Of a stretch of DNA of 64,000 nt, positions 61,229 to 64,000 are shown piece after piece (the stretch's first letter is position 1; every line of letters starts with the position of its first letter). The stretch comes from Bedellia somnulentella (Eukaryota > Arthropoda > Insecta > Lepidoptera > Bedelliidae). Below the pieces are notes generated by a model. That model saw only the letters and a program-made list of their open reading frames with translations, did not search any database and was not told the origin of the DNA. The DNA is taken from contig OY755187.1 of assembly GCA_963576735.1 (NCBI GenBank), positions 12,586,001 through 12,650,000 on the forward strand. Reading direction: 5' to 3'. A program made the translations under genes and the position numbers.

Positions 61229-61500
61229 TAGGGGGAAGGGTTTGGATGAGGGGCTGACGGGAAGCTGTGAATAGGCGCCCTACCCAGTTCCTACCACAGG
61301 GAAAAGGTCGGAAGAGAAAAAGATATAGTGTAGAGATATACTACAAAGATAAATATGTAATAGCATAAAATAAATAGACAATATTTATAAGAAGTGGAAT
61401 ATATACTTAAACATAATAAAAGCCCTCCGCAATTGGCTACCTTCGCCACAGGAGTAAGTGGTGCAATCGAACGGGTCCCGTTATTGGCTAGGCATTACCA

Positions 61501-62127
61501 GGGTGCACGAACGTGGACGTTTGCAGTAGGACGTTTGGTGAGTGTGCTGGATAGTTCACCCGCTGTCTGAACATACACTGGACCGAAATCCCTCACCTTG
61601 CACCCCTTAGTTAGGATATGACGTCTTGCGCAAGACAGCTGATCAATGCAGTCGATTGGTGAAGAATATCTTTCAAAAAATATTGTTATTGTTCTACCCC
61701 GACAATTTGCGATGTAATTTTCAAAGTGTAACAAAAAAAACTGGGTTTTTTGAAATAACGGCTTGTGAAAGAAATACCTTTTTCGATGTGTTTGCGGTCG
61801 TAAACCACTTCTGCAATGCAGAATATATTTGTCACTGGTGGATCTTGATTTAAGGCAGGTATTCGATGCACTTAGGTTATAATTTATTGCGATTTACTGT
61901 GGTTTTCCGATTAAATATTAGAGAGCAAAAGTAAACACTGTTTACAACAACAAAAGCGCAGGTAGGTAGTTGTCGCAAATAACGTGGAAGTTTATCGCAA
62001 CGAGCTTAGTATCTTATTTTCAACTTTGTTATTAGCTTTGGCAACTCTAATTATTCGTGTAGCGTTAAAATTAATTCTCGGAACCACAGACTATCAAAAA
62101 AACAGTAGACAACTTTTTTCCAAATAG
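61501..62127. other. Possible LINE-B 5' region and unassigned flank
   Basis: 61430-61630 is GC-richer than the flank and may still belong to the LINE-B 5' UTR. The remainder has no recognised feature. Confidence 0.35.
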
Positions 62128-62286
62128 TGAGTGTGCTCAAAAAGGCAGGCGTCCGAAGTATGAAGAATCAAAGAGCAATGTATGAGAAGATTGATGGATG
62201 TGAACGAAGCTAGAAAGATTTGCCAGGATCGTACAAAGTAGCGATCGATAGTCACTAATGGCGTGAGTATGTGTATGTATGTATGT
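62128..62286 (+). mobile_element. RTE-Y 5'-truncated LINE
   Basis: Forward copy: GTGAGTGTGCTCAAAAAGGC, AAGTATGAAGAATCAAAGAG, GATCGATAGTC, GGCGTGAGTATGTGTATG. Confidence 0.85.
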
Positions 62287-62430
62287 ACAGATTTTTACAT
62301 AAACTTGAGGGTGGATACGTTTATGTGTGAGTAGGTTTAGACTAATAGACTTATTAGAGGAGATTTATTCTATTACTTATTATAATATTTCAAGATGTAC
62401 TTTAAAATTCAAATCCATGCTAAATTAAAT
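62287..62430. other. No feature recognised
   Basis: AT-rich. Confidence 0.35.
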
Positions 62431-62716
62431 GGGTATGAAGAAAGAAAAAGAAATATTTATTCTCATAATAACGTAATTAAATAAAATAAACGGACATATA
62501 TACACAGATCAAGTTAGTCCCAAACTTAGTTAAACTTATATTATGGGATACTAACTGAACTATATATTCATTACCTACTTACATTAATAACGTCCAAGAC
62601 TAAGGAGCAACTATTTACGCTAATCACATAAACGTTGCTCTCAGCGGGAATAGAACCCGCGACCTCCGGACCGAGAAGCTTGTCAGCTTTTCACTCGACC
62701 ACAAACGTCGTCAAAA
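62431..62716 (-). mobile_element. tRNA-derived SINE-D copy
   Basis: The minus strand begins GACGACGTTTGTGGTCGAGT, with B box GCGGGTTCTATTCCCGCTGA and body AACGTTTATGTGATTAGCG. Same family as 27925. Confidence 0.78.
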
Positions 62717-63094
62717 AGGTACAAAACACCACAATATCAAAACGTTGCACATCGATGAAATATACACTAGACGAACACACATAACGTAATCAGTAATCTA
62801 TACACTTAAGTTGACTACGCAGTCAATCTAACACTTTTCGATAGTCAGAGTAACGTTGAAGTTTGAAAAGATAAGTAGGGAGAAAGAAAATTATTTACCT
62901 ATTCGAAATTTATAATAGCTTCACAAGTTGAGTTGTTCTTGTCGTTTGGAATAAACTTTAACTTGTTTCGGCTTTTTTATTATTATGTTTAATATCACAT
63001 TTATATCCCCGAGGCGCTAGGTGTGGGCAGTGATTACCTCTCCAAGTTTTATCTCGATAGCATACACGCAATTACTAGAGAGAATTATTAGAGA
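62717..63094. other. No feature recognised
   Basis: AT-rich spacer; CCCCGAGGCGCTAGGTGTG at about 63008 is isolated. Confidence 0.4.
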
Positions 63095-63346
63095 TTAGCT
63101 GTGTAGTGTCGGCTTAGAATAGCACTAACCCATTTCTTCCGGTGGGTGTACGTACGAGGCGACTAACGGTATTGGGGCTATTAAGGGATTTTTGGGCGAT
63201 GCGGTTGGAGACCCATCACCAACAACCTTTATTTCACCATCTTTTGCCCACGCAAATTCCAAAAGTGGCTGAGGAATTTCTAATTCCTCAGCTCTGGCTA
63301 CCCCTTTTAGGGATTTATAGCTGTGAGTATAAGTATGTATGTATGT
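63095..63346 (+). mobile_element. SINE-A full-length copy with target duplication
   Basis: AATTATTAGAGA at 63083-63094 and 63347-63358 (12 bp) bounds a 252-bp copy. Confidence 0.92.
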
Positions 63347-63519
63347 AATTATTAGAGAAGATAGTCTCTATCTCCGATATAATCTATCGATTACTATTTT
63401 GAATCACCCTGAAAAACTTATTGCGATTCGTCGATTTTCATCAATATTGTGAATATCTCTTCGGGCTCCTTACTATATATCTATATTTGTTCTAAATGTG
63501 TACTCCGTGGTTGAAATCT

Positions 63520-63665
63520 AAAGATGAACAAATAGAAACGTGGACAGAAAATGCTTCCGTGCAATTAATTGAATTGTATTAAAATAATCCATTGCTATGG
63601 GACCCAAATTATGAGGATATAATAGAAAAACAAGAAGATAGAAGCATGGTCTCTTATATCCAGTA
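63520..63665 (+). pseudogene. MADF-domain-like fragment
   Basis: The frame through 63541 reads KDEQIETWTENASVQLIELY, then a TAA, then NNPLLWDPNYEDIIEKQEDR. The W-x3-x-L-I-E-L-Y-x-x-N-P-L-L-W-D-P pattern is that of MADF (Adf-1-type) DNA-binding domains, common in insect regulators and in PIF/Harbinger transposons. The stop at the residue where Lys or Arg is expected (TAA for AAA) and the short length indicate a pseudogene or a relic. No intact continuation is visible before the window ends. Confidence 0.5.
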
Positions 63666-64000
63666 ATGCGCTCATATTCACCAAGAGCCGAGAAGTCACA
63701 GCGGAAAATTACGTTCGTGGACAGTGATCGTCGTAGGTTCGTTGTTCGTTCACACTTGACGCCGCACAGTGTGGTATTCAGTCTCAAAACATAGTTAAAA
63801 TATTTTTTGTTTCTAAATATCGCGCGGCGGCCAAAAAAATATTTTTTTATGTGCTTTAACATTAAAGTGTAATAAAACAATAATTCGCTTCGCTCATGGT
63901 CGGTTCGTCTAGCGTCTATTAGTAATTTACGGATATTTTTTTTTGTTTCTTCTCTATTTAGTTAAGCCTCTACGACATGAGTTCTGAATGTTTTTGACTG
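63666..64000. other. No feature recognised at window end
   Basis: The 120-codon minus ORF overlapping the MADF-like fragment is considered a shadow. No gene recognised. Confidence 0.4.

Larger units (their letters stand above)
55871..61500 (-). mobile_element. LINE-B: apparently full-length LOA/I-group retrotransposon
   Basis: Minus strand: ORF1 (59549-61228) overlapping ORF2 (55954-59637) by 89 bases, and a very short 3' UTR ending near AATACAATACAAATACATA (55865-55890 on the minus strand). The 5' limit lies somewhere upstream of 61228, probably within 61300-61650. It is GC-richer than the surroundings. Both ORFs are intact. Confidence 0.85.

Noticed and set aside
1..64000. CRISPR arrays, prokaryotic operons, prophage
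   Set aside because: No spacer-repeat arrays of CRISPR type and no ribosome-binding-site/operon structure; all evidence points to an insect nuclear genome.

Overview
This window looks like eukaryotic, insect and most probably lepidopteran genomic DNA. It is AT-rich and split-gene-like, with two tandem odorant-binding-protein-type (OBP) genes. It also carries Helitron 3' ends of the moth/butterfly type (...GCTAGT), RTE, CR1/Jockey-like and LOA-like LINEs, a copia remnant, a Penelope-like fragment and many tRNA-derived SINEs. I cannot name the species. Host genes are sparse; most recognisable sequence is transposon-derived.

Likely host genes. (1) Three short secreted-peptide precursors, at 15895-16119 (+), 30383-30616 (+) and 46782-47006 (-). 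Each has a signal peptide, an acidic or Ser/Thr-rich linker, lysine(s) and a conserved C-terminal peptide built on C-[SD]-I-W-C-W. I do not recognise this family; it is the most promising undescribed object here. (2) Two OBP-like genes, at 37171-37644 (no intron within the ORF) and 40253-41226 (one intron), sharing the same Cys spacing. A weaker exon-like ORF lies at 36101-36289.

Repeat families (labels are mine). SINE-A is a ~255 bp element, about 30 copies, ending in CCGTGAGTATATGTATG. RTE-Y is a LINE seen only as 5'-truncated 3' ends, with ORF ending AYPNGN and the same terminal sequence as SINE-A. SINE-T is a tRNA-derived SINE ending in a TTATG-type tail. SINE-L and SINE-D are two further tRNA-derived SINEs. 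There are also foldback elements, MITEs, and a 21-bp-period CACCGATATGATAA motif array.

Layout. 1-10.3 kb: SINE-A/SINE-T/RTE-Y debris and a Tc1/IS630-type transposon with perfect 35-bp terminal repeats. 10.5-12.6 kb: a 5'-truncated LINE. 13-15 kb: LINE 3' ends and a copia 3' end. 15.9 kb: peptide gene A. 17-20.8 kb: a foldback element with a nested SINE, and RTE-Y copies. 21.7-22.7 kb: a dead mariner-like transposase. 23.8-26.2 kb: the 21-bp motif arrays. 26.7-27.5 kb: a Penelope-like fragment inside a SINE. 30.4 kb: peptide gene B. 35.1-35.4 kb: two hairpins. 36-41 kb: the OBP region. 43.4-44.2 kb: a broken endonuclease-domain ORF. 45.1-45.6 kb: nested palindromic element. 46.8 kb: peptide gene C. 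49-50.5 kb: young SINE-T copies. 50.9-61.5 kb: two apparently full-length LINEs of different clades, head to tail on the minus strand, with all four ORFs open. 62-64 kb: SINEs and a MADF-like fragment.

Functional reading: the OBPs would be secreted carriers of small hydrophobic ligands. The peptide family would be secreted, probably processed, with one possible disulfide. RTE-Y plausibly supplies the machinery that copies SINE-A, since both share the 3' end, the target-duplication size and, in one place, the very same target site.
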